From NCBI GenBank assembly GCA_905116865.2, contig CAJHNH020006113.1, positions 363,445 through 427,444 on the forward strand: a stretch of DNA of 64,000 nucleotides, in the 5' to 3' direction. Position 1 is the first letter of the stretch. Each line of letters starts with the position of its first letter. The notes below the pieces were generated by a model that worked only from the letters and a program-made list of their open reading frames with translations, was not told the DNA's origin and did not search any database. Of this stretch, positions 57,701-63,975 are shown one piece after another. Source of the DNA: Candidula unifasciata. Lineage: Eukaryota; Mollusca; Gastropoda; Stylommatophora; Geomitridae. Position numbers and translations under genes: made by a program.

Positions 57701-57881
57701 AATTCTGGTTGTTGGTGGCGAGGATGACAAGAGCTGGATGGCTGGCATCTGCTGGCTCAAGCAAGAAGGAGACAGGGAGACGTGGGTCTGGTCGGAAGGT
57801 CAAGAGTTGCCGACAGTCATGTCCACTTTTGGCTGTGTGGTGGCCAACATTCCTCATGAAGTCTTGAAACATCAGCAGTAA
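36873..57881 (+). CDS. Kelch-like (KLHL) BTB-BACK-Kelch protein, 11 exons, 612 aa
   Basis: Joining 36873-36966, 39123-39343, 41658-41855, 43407-43574, 45107-45241, 47398-47587, 49842-50034, 50717-50914, 53818-53918, 55238-55375 and 57679-57881 gives one frame of 1,839 bases, all introns GT...AG with matching phases. The BTB domain is at about 36-140 (FVDVTLRVEETDFPCHKNVL, AASSPYFLVMF), BACK at about 140-250 (KQQEFLSLPVDKLVEIVSDD, DLNVTMEEIVYEACMAWVEE). Five kelch blades show GG doublets near residues 349, 406, 453, 500 and 558, in exons 7-11. Known KLHL proteins of this layout bring substrates to Cullin-3 ubiquitin ligases through the kelch propeller; the substrate here is unknown. The BACK region resembles the KLHL24/KLHL35/KLHL6 group by eye, but I do not assign an orthologue. 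All introns are rich in minisatellites or transposons. Confidence 0.93.
37428..38722 (+). repeat. 50-bp minisatellite in kelch-like intron 1, about 26 copies
   Basis: The unit is CACAGCTTGTGTTCTCATTG + TCCATGTCTCACATTC + ATACACAGATGTTA, with GTTACA/GTTTCA and CATG/CATA variants. All three forward frames stay open because 50 is not a multiple of 3 and the unit lacks stops; these frames are not genes. Confidence 0.97.
38775..39035 (+). repeat. 17-bp minisatellite in kelch-like intron 1, about 15 copies
   Basis: The unit is CTTGCCGGTTGTTATAA, with variants CTTACCAG and GTTGTAA. It ends about 90 bp before the exon 2 acceptor. Confidence 0.93.
39123..39343 (+). CDS. Kelch-like exon 2 (residues 32-105), BTB core
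   Basis: The acceptor is TCTTTCTGCCAG and the donor GGCCAG/GTGGGT. It encodes FVDVTL, PCHKNVLAASSPYFLVMF and LELVLDYIYTGQ. Nearby AGs upstream (39070, 39105) would add a non-BTB stretch and break phase with exon 1. Confidence 0.93.
39344..41470 (+). repeat. 41-48-bp minisatellite filling kelch-like intron 2, about 47 copies
   Basis: The array begins at the splice donor: the intron's first bases GTGGGTTGTGGGTTGTTGTG are the first unit. The unit is GTGGGTTGTTGTGTGAGGTA + GTGGGTGTTTGGTGGGCTGC + ATGAGTG; a block at about 39555-40100 has GACTTTGGAGTGGTCG instead. The minus strand is open with His/Pro/Thr repeats; this is a by-product. Confidence 0.95.
41658..41855 (+). CDS. Kelch-like exon 3 (residues 106-171), BTB end and 3-box
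   Basis: The acceptor is CTTCTCCTCAG and the donor AACAAG/GTCAGC. It encodes VNLTEDTVQNLLSAANLFQL and the VANCIGVFFFAKAHQCNVL start of BACK. Confidence 0.93.
41920..42545 (-). mobile_element. Non-LTR retrotransposon remnant in kelch-like intron 3
   Basis: On the minus strand TEEFKYLGAIFTSD, IRTIFWPTLCYQCQRWIL, EMKCLRRAAGVSRKDRIQNQ and QQMKWFGHLTRIPWYYLPQR, then GRPRKIWSDGIKNSLTEMNS. This is the reverse transcriptase C-terminal half, with a stop and frameshift after the first block. Confidence 0.82.
42632..42890 (-). mobile_element. SINE family 1 copy in kelch-like intron 3
   Basis: On the minus strand GTGTGGGTTCCGTGTTTCCA, CCAACAGTCTGCACACAAAT, GGATGTGCATGTAAAACAGA, GACAGTCCAGGAGTGG and CCGGAGTTTACAGCAGGTGA. 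42891-43406 has no recognised feature besides T-rich stretches. Confidence 0.78.
43407..43574 (+). CDS. Kelch-like exon 4 (residues 172-227), BACK
   Basis: The acceptor is TTTGTTGGCAG and the donor GCTGAG/GTAGAT. It encodes FLSLPVDKLVEIVSDDDLNV and MAWVEEDQDSRKQSLAE. Confidence 0.93.
43620..44105. other. Kelch-like intron 4 with a SINE family 1 fragment
   Basis: 43645-43725 (GTGGGTCCAGGGCCCCGTTT, GGAATAGACCCAGTG, AACAAGCATGTTGTAAAAGG) is the 5' third of SINE family 1, plus strand. The rest is unrecognised. Confidence 0.5.
44110..44505 (+). mobile_element. Non-LTR retrotransposon C-terminus and 3' end in kelch-like intron 4
   Basis: FELKYYRKFLRISLTKKRRN then LINSILSRKLKYFGYIKRYD in one frame and GTMPRRRGRGQPTRRWAQDI, SDSLSMKVHEAGELARD, RVSFRQTVMRATF then a stop and ATGAAGATGATG in another. 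One frameshift separates the two halves; otherwise it is rather well preserved. Confidence 0.8.
44512..45106 (+). repeat. 35-bp minisatellite ending in the kelch-like exon 5 acceptor, about 17 copies
   Basis: The unit is GTTATCCCTTGACCATCCAA + GTCCATACAGAGTAT. The last unit, TTTTATCCTATCACCAG, is the acceptor and its pyrimidine tract. Confidence 0.95.
45107..45241 (+). CDS. Kelch-like exon 5 (residues 228-272), BACK end
   Basis: The acceptor is ATCCTATCACCAG and the donor CTCAAG/GTGGGA. It encodes VMRCVRFANISSYYFCDKIK and NPEIVALLNT. The acceptor lies inside the last unit of the 35-bp minisatellite. Confidence 0.92.
45242..45894. other. Kelch-like intron 5, (CT)n tracts
   Basis: (CT)n at about 45500-45520 and 45676-45715, and (TG)-rich sequence at 45530-45575. 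No gene seen. Confidence 0.5.
45895..46655 (+). repeat. 28-bp minisatellite in kelch-like intron 5, about 27 copies
   Basis: The unit is GAATGATTGTCATAGCTTGA + GACAGTTT, with shortened units (GACTGTCACAGCTTGAGACT). It resumes at 47100 after an interruption. Confidence 0.93.
46690..47095 (+). mobile_element. Non-LTR retroelement remnant with RNase H signature
   Basis: VPDHTGV and, after changes of frame, NKRADYLADTAVAV correspond to the HxGxxGNExADxxA block of retroelement RNase H domains. The 3' side ends GGAGAAGGAGATGGGAGCAC and CCGGAGTGCTGTAATGGTAA, the tail shared with 892-1050. It interrupts the 28-bp array. Confidence 0.6.
47096..47292 (+). repeat. 28-bp minisatellite, continuation, about 6-7 copies
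   Basis: GAATCACTGTAGCATATTGA + GGCTGTTT units follow one CTTAGCTTGAGACTGTTT unit of the first block, showing that the two blocks are one array split by the retroelement. Confidence 0.88.
47398..47587 (+). CDS. Kelch-like exon 6 (residues 273-335), linker
   Basis: The acceptor is TTTTCCTGTTAG and the donor ACCAG/GTAAAC. It encodes the linker between BACK and the propeller (MPRRGMVYERGVMIIANP, MEMLLPKTGEVMHICKLP). Confidence 0.9.
47811..48030 (+). repeat. 41-bp minisatellite in kelch-like intron 6, about 5 copies
   Basis: The unit is GGTAAACCTTGAGTGTTGCA + TCATGAAATTCTTCAAACCCT; the first copies are identical. Confidence 0.95.
48174..48318. mobile_element. TTAA-type MITE-like element, copy 2 (decayed)
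   Basis: The right end GGGCCGAAAGAGTTAAC and internal blocks (GAACTTCTAGGTAGGAATCT read in reverse) match 19658-19803. The left end (GAAATGACTCTTTTCAG) is diverged and has lost its TTAA. Confidence 0.6.
48345..49030 (+). mobile_element. RNase H-type retroelement 3' part carrying a nested minisatellite
   Basis: PGYACVLGNEQAERLAGSAL is the C-terminal RNase H block; ALWERLNCEGAQIDNIGLG follows, then about 23 copies of a 15-bp repeat, then the family tail (CACTCAGGGAGAAGCAAGAC, GGAAAGAGCGCTTATGGGG, GAGTGCTGTGATATCAATTC). The whole is a single open frame of about 213 codons, so the insertion has kept frame. Confidence 0.78.
48529..48875 (+). repeat. 15-bp minisatellite inside the retroelement, about 23 copies
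   Basis: The unit CCGGTGCTCAACAGG encodes VLNRP or LLNRP. Variants are GGTG/GTTG and AGG/AGA; one unit is CCCCAGAGG. It is open in both strands. Confidence 0.96.
49031..49841. other. Kelch-like intron 6, simple repeats
   Basis: A polypyrimidine (TTC/TCC) tract lies at about 49163-49275, (CA)n at about 49388-49420, three copies of AATCAATCAAAACCCCTGAA + TGTGGGGAAACTATCTAGAC at 49434-49540, and C17 at about 49576. ACAGCTAGGCT ... CCACTA ... ATCTGACT occurs at 49314 and 49625, an imperfect duplication. Confidence 0.7.
49842..50034 (+). CDS. Kelch-like exon 7 (residues 336-399), first kelch blade
   Basis: The acceptor is CTCTTTAAAG and the donor GACGG/GTCAGT. It encodes DNLIYLGGGAVRKINYRGSI and VFDQTEASWKVKARMQTPRS. 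Confidence 0.92.
50150..50600 (-). mobile_element. Non-LTR retrotransposon remnant in kelch-like intron 7
   Basis: On the minus strand FIPTLSYQCQTWTLSKAHIH, TCEMRCLRKAANLTI, a stop, then IRQIVGTTPCTRFIEKQQIK, WFGHLVRMQQDQIPSQAL and RARRRPRKIWIDNIKDTLRL. The stop is TGA where an Arg codon is usual. Confidence 0.8.
50717..50914 (+). CDS. Kelch-like exon 8 (residues 400-465), kelch blades 2-3
   Basis: The acceptor is GTTGTTCAG and the donor TGGCA/GTGAGT. It encodes YVYAVGGHDGADILASVERY, INTWTVVHALPKPLRFM and RLYVFGGE. Confidence 0.95.
51003..51420 (+). mobile_element. Non-LTR retrotransposon remnant in kelch-like intron 8
   Basis: CELRCLRMVMNKTRRDRVRN, VGTTPIVKFIEPRIKWFGHL and MRIKPMMPAAG in one frame, then RRRIWIEGVTDTLRLHN in another. 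It ends in AAAGAAGAAGAAGAC. 51421-51700 beyond it shows no gene. Confidence 0.78.
51705..51832 (+). repeat. 15-bp minisatellite, about 8 copies
   Basis: The unit is GTTAACTGAAATAAT. Confidence 0.93.
52022..52232 (+). repeat. ~19-bp minisatellite, about 11 copies
   Basis: The unit is CTCATCTATCACTTTTGTA with variants. Confidence 0.88.
52330..53162 (+). repeat. 29-bp minisatellite in kelch-like intron 8, about 29 copies
   Basis: The unit is GTGGACAGACACCCCAGAAC + ACTCAGCAT; a 24-25-bp variant lacks ACTC(AG). GACAGGCACC/GACAGACACC and CAGCC/CAGCA are the main variants. All forward frames are open for about 250 codons; none is called a gene. Confidence 0.96.
53240..53372 (+). repeat. 42-bp repeat, 3 copies
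   Basis: CACCACAGCCTTCACAGAGA + CATCAGAGGAGGACATGCGT; the third copy is changed at its end. Confidence 0.85.
53395..53735 (+). mobile_element. SINE family 1 copy with an internal 13-bp expansion
   Basis: GGTTGTAAGATTCGGCTAAC, CTTCCTTCAAAGTTGGAATG, GTCAGATCTGTAAAAAGGAT, TGATGAACAACCAGAACTTT and an (AAG)n tail. Where the family has one CCAACAGTCTGCAT-like word, this copy has about seven AACAGTTAGCATC-type units (about 53491-53578). Confidence 0.8.
53818..53918 (+). CDS. Kelch-like exon 9 (residues 466-499)
   Basis: The acceptor is TTTGCTCCACAG and the donor TTATAG/GTGTGT. It encodes YDPQSDCWLELPPMKTPRVL and KDKIYII. Confidence 0.93.
53919..54495. other. Kelch-like intron 9, loose repeats
   Basis: TTGATGTAATGACAGT(G/T)TG, CAATGTT and related words recur irregularly at 53940-54270, probably a decayed minisatellite of about 30 bp. 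Confidence 0.45.
54500..54615 (+). mobile_element. 3' tail of the RNase H-type retroelement
   Basis: GTTACTATTAGTATTGAAGC, GCGCTGGCTGCTGAAGATGA and TTCTTGACTCAGCTCAGC match 32375-32510 reversed. Confidence 0.6.
54690..54895 (-). mobile_element. tRNA-derived SINE family 3 in kelch-like intron 9
   Basis: On the minus strand AGTCTCAGGCTCGAACCTGC (B-box-like), GACCCAGCCTTAAACAGGTG, CCAGGTATTGCCCTGGGAGG and GGTGGCCGGCATGATG match 23180-23310. Confidence 0.65.
55238..55375 (+). CDS. Kelch-like exon 10 (residues 500-545)
   Basis: The acceptor is GCTGGTTCCTCAG and the donor GAGCTG/GTAGGT. It encodes GGNAALSDKWRKEYLPEHCV and VEVFDPEASVWSVGPSL; the blade loop is longer than usual. Confidence 0.93.
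55480..55765 (-). mobile_element. SINE family 1 copy in kelch-like intron 10
   Basis: On the minus strand GGAATCCGGGACAAACCCAC, a C run of about 18, GAGAGTGTTTCCTCTGAAGT, ACCAACAGTCACTTAACAAA, GATGAACAACCAGATCTTGC and GGAGTTAACAGCCGGTCAA. Confidence 0.78.
55905..56772 (+). repeat. 38-bp minisatellite in kelch-like intron 10, about 23 copies
   Basis: The unit is AGTATCCACCGGTGTGGCTA + ACACAGTTCTGGGGACCG. The alternation TTCTGGGG/CTCTGAGG among copies suggests a higher-order pattern. Confidence 0.96.
56773..57305. other. Kelch-like intron 10, no feature recognised
   Basis: Probably an old repeat (CAATGGGAAACCACTACTTA is typical of LINE-derived sequence), but no frame can be followed. Confidence 0.4.
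57308..57600 (+). mobile_element. SINE family 1 copy, near full length
   Basis: CCCCGTTTGGGTTCCAGGGC, CAAGAATAGACCACACTGCC, GTCATAAGAGTCGACTAATT, CCTTCAAAGTCGAAGTGCAT, AGTCTGCATAAAAATGAGTC, GAAGTGGACAAACAACTGGA, TTACAGCTGGTGAACGTGAA and an AAGAAGAAG tail. It lies 80 bp before kelch-like exon 11. Confidence 0.82.
57679..57881 (+). CDS. Kelch-like exon 11 (residues 546-612 and stop)
   Basis: The acceptor is TTTTACCTCCAG. It encodes VKYGETILVVGGEDDKSW through ANIPHEVLKHQQ and TAA. Confidence 0.93.
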
Positions 57882-58500
57882 GGCTTGCATCACTCAACAC
57901 CATGTGATAAATTAAATTGTACAATGATCAACACTTAAGTAGATTTACCAAATAGTAGAAATTAAAGAGCATACTAAAGAGCAAACTAGGAAATGGGCTT
58001 TCAAGTTGACCTAGTCTTTGATGGGGACCATGGAAATGACCAGGAAAGTAAAGGTGCTGACATGATGTTTGAATACTGATTGGTCTATCAAACTGTGACT
58101 GGCACTATATGTCCTATGCACTGAAGCATGAACAAATGTCCCTTACTTGACTTACACTAGACAACAGAAAGTTTGTAGCGTGTCGTCTTGTCAGTTTACT
58201 TACTTCCAACAATGCTCAATGTGTAGTTTATTTTACTTTGTATGTGCCAACCTAAGTCTCTTCTGTGATTGAAAGCAAAAATATCTGTCAGACCAAGTGC
58301 TTCTCATTGCTCTACCTCTTCTGTACCTTACATATCATCTTCTGCAGCATTATATGTGGGATGTTATGTCTGCGTGAATTACTGAAGTATTGTGAAATAT
58401 GTGTGGCAAATCTCTTTGTATATCTGTAAATCTATATGTATATTTGTAAATGTGTATATTTGTAAGTTTATTTGTTTGAATAAAATAATCAATTCAAAAG
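57882..58500 (+). other. Presumed 3' UTR of the kelch-like gene with poly(A) signal
   Basis: AATAAA at 58479-58484 is followed by a second at about 58503. A SINE family 3 fragment (TCAAGTTGACCTAGTC, GACCAGGAAAGTAAAGGTGC) lies at about 57998-58090, within the presumed UTR. Confidence 0.55.
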
Positions 58501-58719
58501 AGAATAAACATGAAATAGAAAAATAATTGTTTAATGATTGGTTGTTCTTTCATTTGCTGCTGTTCTAATATGGTCTAGATGATATTGGTGGGGAAGATCT
58601 TCATTGCCAGTCAATCCATAAAACCTGCCATTTCTGCCTGAACTTACAATTGTTATAGTGTCGGCCTAACCGTCTTCCCTGCTTTTTATAAAATACATTG
58701 ACAATATATGCAGAAAGTG

Positions 58720-59300
58720 AAGAAAAGAATCTCTCAGAATGTTTATTTACAGAAGACCAAGCTGAAACAGAAGAGTTTTCAGAACCATATAGACCAAGTT
58801 TATAGACCAAGTCAATACAAAGTGTGAGAAATATAATTTGAAGATAAGCATTGATGGGACAGAGGTAATGGTAATAGGCAGACAAGAGGAAACCATATCA
58901 ATTAAAATAAATAACACAGAAATAAAACAGAGTGAATTTAAATATCAAGGGTCATTTTTTCACTTCAGATGAAAGAATGTGTAGAGAAATCAAAATGTGA
59001 TGTGCGAAAGGAAATCCATTATTGGTCAATTAAAACTGCTTCCAACGCATAGAAAAATGATACCTCTGTCAACCAAAGAACAGCTTTTTGGCCTACATTG
59101 TGCTACCAGTGCCAAACATGGACCCTTACTACAACTAATGAGTGGAAGATCTTAACAGAGATGAGATGTCTCAGGGATGAAGCGACATCGTCAGGAGCAA
59201 CCTAACAGAAATGAACACCAACTTGTACAATGCATTGGGAGAGCTGCACAAATGATCCTTGCAAACCTTGCTGAGGTCAATGGTAGAAGAGAAGGCCTAA
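58720..59300 (+). mobile_element. Heavily decayed non-LTR retrotransposon remnant
   Basis: Short in-frame words in three frames (TSDERMCREIK, VLPVPNMDP, NLTEMNTNLYNALGELHK) with many stops follow the order of the reverse transcriptase C-terminal half. G18 follows at about 59316. Confidence 0.6.
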
Positions 59301-59739
59301 CCAGGGGCAGCATCGGGGGGGGGGGGGGGGGGTTGGTATCCTTTAAACTCCGGTGTTTAGGGTGGCATGGCTGATGCTAAAGGTGCTGGACTCGATTCCA
59401 TCCATGAGACTGAAATGATTGCAAGGGGAGAGTGTAAATAAGGAACAGACTGTGAGCCCTATGTGACATAGAATGGCACAACTGGACAATGAACTAAAAA
59501 AGCCCGTATATCTTCAGATAAAATACCAGCTGATGGAGTAAAGCGACAACCTGTAGCCCGTTTCTGCATCAACATCCTAAGCTATTAACGAGAAAGATGG
59601 GAAGAGGAATGACTTACGATAGAGCTATTTAACAGTGGGCTCTATACTTGTTTTCCCCCACAATGGAACCTCGGAACCCACACGGGGTGCTTACATTTTC
59701 CTCATGGACCAACATTTTTAAATAGGTGATCGCCAGAGA

Positions 59740-59860
59740 CCCCAGCCACAGTATAGCAAGATAATTAATACAACAGAACTTGCAATGATCCGCGAGTCAC
59801 TTGCTAGGCCTCCGAGGGCCGGATTTGACCCGCGGGCCGATAGTTGAACAGCCCGGTCGT
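59740..59860. mobile_element. hAT (Charlie-like) terminus
   Basis: GGCCTCCGAGGGCCGGATTT, GACCCGCGGGCCGATAG and TTGAACAGCCC are the GC-rich, partly palindromic end typical of Charlie-type hAT elements, read here toward the right. No transposase remains. A SINE family 1 fragment lies at about 59640-59690. Confidence 0.5.
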
Positions 59861-59899
59861 AAGGTCTGAAGTCTGATAAAACACGCTGGCTTCTGGGTC

Positions 59900-60190
59900 A
59901 AAGTTCACGGGGTCACTACCGGTTCATCTGACGGCTGATGGACGCCTGACTGCCACCGTCTCGTCGGATTGTTGTTTGTTTGGTTTCACTACAAGAAGGT
60001 GAACTCTTTGTTGTATATTTGTTGTGTCTGGCGACTGACGCAAACACAGGAGAATATTTGCGGTACCTATGTATCGTACTCTTGTGCTGGCAAACAAATT
60101 TCAAGGATTACGTGCTCTCTGTGTTTGGGAGCGTCGGCCAGTGTTGCAGCAGAACTGCAGACAAGTCTCAGTCAGTAACCCCGGGTAAGG
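59900..60190 (+). other. Possible 5' exon of a further gene
   Basis: CpG-richer unique sequence ends GTCAGTAACCCCGG/GTAAGG, a good donor. The minisatellite that follows copies this junction. No protein frame is convincing, so if real it may be a 5' UTR exon of a gene beyond the window. Confidence 0.2.
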
Positions 60191-61213
60191 TTGGGGATTT
60201 GTGTCTGTGTCAGTCAGTCAGTAACCCCGGGTAAGGTTGGGGATTTGTGTCTGTGTCAGTCAGTCAGTAACCCCGGGTAAGGTTGGGGATTTGTGTCTGT
60301 GTCAGTCAGTCAGTAACCCCGGGTAAGGTTGGGGATTTGTGTCTATGTCAGTCAGTCAGTAACCCTGGGTAAGGTTGGGGATTTGTTTCTATGTCAGTCA
60401 GTCAGTAACCCCGGATAAATGTTGGGGATTTGTGTTTGTCTGTGTGTCAGTCAGTAACCCCGGGTAAGGTTGTGGATTTGTGGCTGTCTCTGCGTCAGTC
60501 AGTCAGTAACCCCGGGTAAGGTTGGGGATTTGTGGCTGTTTGTGTGTCAGTCAGTCAGTAACCCCGGGTAAGGTTGGGGATTTGTGGCTGTCTGTGTGTC
60601 AGTCAGTCAGTAACCCCGGGTAAGGTTGGGGATTTTAGTCTGTCTGTGTCAGTCAGTCATTTTTTGTCTGTGTCAGTCAGTAACGCCGGGTAAGGTTGGG
60701 GATTTGTGTCAGTCAGTCAGTAGCCCCGGGTAAGGTTGGGGATTTGTGTCAGTCAGTCAGTAGCCCCGAGTAAGGTTGGGGATTTGTGTCAGTCAGTCAG
60801 TAGCCCCGGGTAAGGTTGGGGATTTGTGTCAGTCAGTCAGTAACCCTGGGTAAGGTTGGGGATTTGTGTCTGTGTCAGTCAGTCAGTAGCCCCGAGTAAG
60901 GTTGGGGATTTGTGTCTGTGTCAGTCAGTAGCCCCGAGTAAGGTTGGGGATTTGTGTCTGTGTCAGTCAGTAGCCCCGAGTAAGGTTGGGGATTTGTGTC
61001 AGTCAGTCAGTAGCCCCGAGTAAGGTTGGGGATTTGTGTCTGTGTCAGTCAGTAGCCCCGAGTAAGGTTGGGGATTTGTGTCAGTCAGTCAGTAGCCCCA
61101 GGTAAGGTTGGGGATTTGTGTCAGTCAGTCAGTAGCCCCGGGTAAGGTTGGGGATTTGTGTCAGTCAGTCAGTAGCCCTGGGTAAGGTTGGGGATTTGTG
61201 TTTGTCTCTGTGT
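60166..61213 (+). repeat. 38-46-bp minisatellite, about 25 copies
   Basis: The unit is CAGTCAGTAACCCCGGGTAA + GGTTGGGGATTTGTGTCTGT + GTCAGT; shorter forms lack GTCTGTGT. Nearly every unit has GGGTAAG or GAGTAAG, a donor-like word. Confidence 0.95.
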
Positions 61214-62106
61214 CAGACAGTAATCACACTGAAGATATATTAAGAATAAGTGTTTAGGTGGTTGGCTGTGAATCATAGGAAGGCCATTTTAACTTTGAAG
61301 TCAGTGCTGGGTGCTATGGTAATCATGTTGTCTAAGCCATGAAAAGAGGTTTCATCTCTTATAAGTTTACTGTCCAGACTTGTCTGCCAGCTTGTGCACC
61401 ACCTGCAAGCAGACTGTCAGAGCTCTCCTGCCAGTCTCCAAGCTCAGAAATCAGCCAAGTCAGTATTGGAACTTCACATTAGCAGAGTGATTTATTAGGA
61501 TGTCATTAGGGCCTGATTCAATATAGCTCACCTTTTTGCCTTGAGTATTTTGGTTGCTGCAAGTGTTGTGGTTAGTGTTATTATTGTTTGCTTTCCTTTT
61601 GGGCGGTGCAACACACGGGTGACAAACAACACTAATTCACACGTCCTTTGGCATGTCTCCACCTTGAATTGGTGCCGGGGCTTGCATGTTTCAGTGACCC
61701 AGAGTGCATCTGCTGGTATGTCCTTCCAGGCTGGGCAGATAAAAAGACAGAAGCCAGACACAGAGGGACAAAACACTGCTGCCTTACTGGGAGACTAGCG
61801 GCAGTCAAATACAACAAATTTCAGAAAATGTAATTAAAACAAGATGTCTTGAGTCACACACAGGCTTGATGAAACTCCCTTACAACTCTTAACTCTCTTC
61901 AGATGCAACAACACTAATGCATGCACTGTTATCTTTGGATCAGATTAACATAGTGACATTTATTGACCCTTGGCTTGGCCCCACTATCTCTGCACTATCT
62001 CGTGTGTGTTTTAGCAGCTGACTTGACTGTATTTGCCAATAATCTCTGTCAGCTTTGTCTAGTCTGCTGTGTTCATTACTTCTGTATTTAAATAATGAAA
62101 GGTAAA
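61214..62106. other. Intergenic, no feature recognised
   Basis: An open frame at about 61541-61798 starts with TTG and has a hydrophobic N-terminal stretch, but there is no ATG or other support. Confidence 0.45.
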
Positions 62107-62520
62107 GTAAACGACTCTTCACACACCGGGCACATTGGACCCAGCTTTTAACCCACCTATCGCCCTGATCCTAATGACAGCATTAACCATCTAACAAGAA
62201 GGGACCAGGCCACCATCTTCAGACTTAGAACGCAACATACTCCACTCAATGGACACCTAAACAGAATACAGCCACAACACTCCCCAGAGTGCCAGCTATG
62301 TAACTACCCCTACGAAACTGTTGAACACCATCTCTTTGAGTGCCCAAAACTCAGTGAGACAAGAAGAACGCTACTCCCTCCGAGACCAGACAAGTGGAAC
62401 ACCTTGTACGGAGGAAAAGAACAGCTTGTGAAAACATGCAAATTCCACTACATGGCATTGGGCCAAAGGGCGAAAGCTCATGCGCCGCTGGATCGATAAC
62501 AACAACAACAACAACAACCC
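62107..62520 (+). mobile_element. Non-LTR retroelement C-terminus with CCHC-like motif
   Basis: TIFRLRTQHTPLNGHLNRIQ, CQLCNYPYETVEHHLFECPK and KFHYMALGQRAKAH are typical of the C-terminal end of jockey/R1-type reverse transcriptase polyproteins, with the CxxC...HxxxxC cluster intact. It ends in (AAC)n. One frame is open for about 110 codons, so this copy is younger than the others. Confidence 0.75.
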
Positions 62521-63740
62521 ACCTATCAGCACTCGATGGATGATATGGCCTTTACCTCCCTTATATTTCCTGGTACCCAGCTTAGACCAGATCATCCTGA
62601 GAGCAGGGATCTCTGCATCACAACAGGAAGGTTATCTGAAAAGTACTGGCAGCAGTTCTGATTTTTTTTTTTTTTTAATTGAACATGGCTGCTAGCTCTT
62701 TTAGGACGGCCATTTTTTCTGGGGTTTGGACAGCTTTAATTTTAAGCGGAATTTTTTTAGTGCAGCACGACAAAGCTAAAACCTTCCAGAAGAAAAATTA
62801 TGGGCTGTATCGGGACTTATAATATATCAAATTAAAGATAAATGAGTGCAAAATAAATCTAAACTACTTAAATGTCAGTATAACATCAAAATATTATTAA
62901 AATCACACAACATTCAAGGTTGTTAGACAAATATGAAAACTTTAAACATAAAAAATTGTGTACTAACCTTATTTTTTACTGGTTTAACAACACTGCTATC
63001 CAATTCTAAGAATACACACGCCTTCTCTGTTCAATTATGTATTAGCTAGTCTTTATTTGAAACAATTATTTTAAATACTTTGGATATTATAATCATTTTT
63101 GAATGACATGTCAATTTTCACACCAACCGAAAATCAGAAAAACAGCTGATCAAAACATTGATCTAATTGAAATATTTTGTAAAATTTTCATTTCCTAAAC
63201 TAAATTATCGCTAGTAGATTTGTCCTTTAGATATCAATCATAATATCAAGACTTTTGTCACCATCTGGCAGGGATTCATCAACGATAGTGCAGTATAAAC
63301 AGTTCTAGACCTTTTCCCTTATCATTTAGTATAGAAAAATCACATAGAAATTGTATTCCATCTAAATAATTTTTTTTAAATCACAAAATAATGCACCGAC
63401 CACAATGAACATCACAAATAAAAGTACATCGTGTTGTTAATCCTAATTGTTAAAAAACTTGTTCATAAAAGTTTGTTTACCCTACAAATGGAACAAAATG
63501 AGAGTGTCTCTATCATGAGCCAGTAAACTGGCTTTACGTCTTTAAGAGATAGACTTAATCGCCAGTATACTGGCTAAATGTCCGTAAAGAGCTAGGTAAA
63601 CCGTGCCTAATAAAGGTGCCAGGTAAAGTCCTGGGATGTAAAGTTGGATCACCCACAGAAAATTCATTGGTGTTATATTACAAAAAATATGAGTCTAGCA
63701 GGAACTGCCCGATGCACCCACTGGTGTCAAACAGGATCCT
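62521..63740. other. Intergenic, AT-rich
   Basis: A SINE family 3 fragment (minus) lies at about 62545-62630 and T15 at about 62661. GAGCCAGTAAACTGGCT and CGCCAGTATACTGGC palindromes lie at about 63515 and 63560, and a SINE family 3 body fragment (GGTGCCAGGTAAAGTCCTGG) at about 63615. No gene is seen. Confidence 0.5.
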
Positions 63741-63744
63741 TGAC

Positions 63745-63975
63745 TTGACTTTACTGGCATCTACATAACAGGAGAATTATCTGCACAGAAATGGCAACAG
63801 ATAGATTATATGGATCATAACAGGAGAATTATCTGCACAGAAATGGCAACAAAAAGATTATATGGATCATAACAGGAATATTGTCTGACATTGCGACAGA
63901 TAGATTGTATTGATCATAACAGGAAGATTGTCTGACAATGCAACAGATAGATTGTATGGATCATAACATGAAGTC
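63745..63975 (+). repeat. ~52-bp minisatellite, about 4 copies
   Basis: The unit is ATCATAACAGGAGAATTATC + TGCACAGAAATGGCAACAGA + TAGATTATATGG; later copies are shorter. Confidence 0.85.

Noticed and set aside
61541..61798. Small secreted-looking protein with a hydrophobic start
   Set aside because: The frame opens at TTG; no ATG, and an equally long frame lies on the other strand.
63510..63600. Regulatory palindromes GAGCCAGTAAACTGGCT and CGCCAGTATACTGGC
   Set aside because: They look like the ends of a small decayed MITE, but no complete inverted pair or target duplication could be shown.
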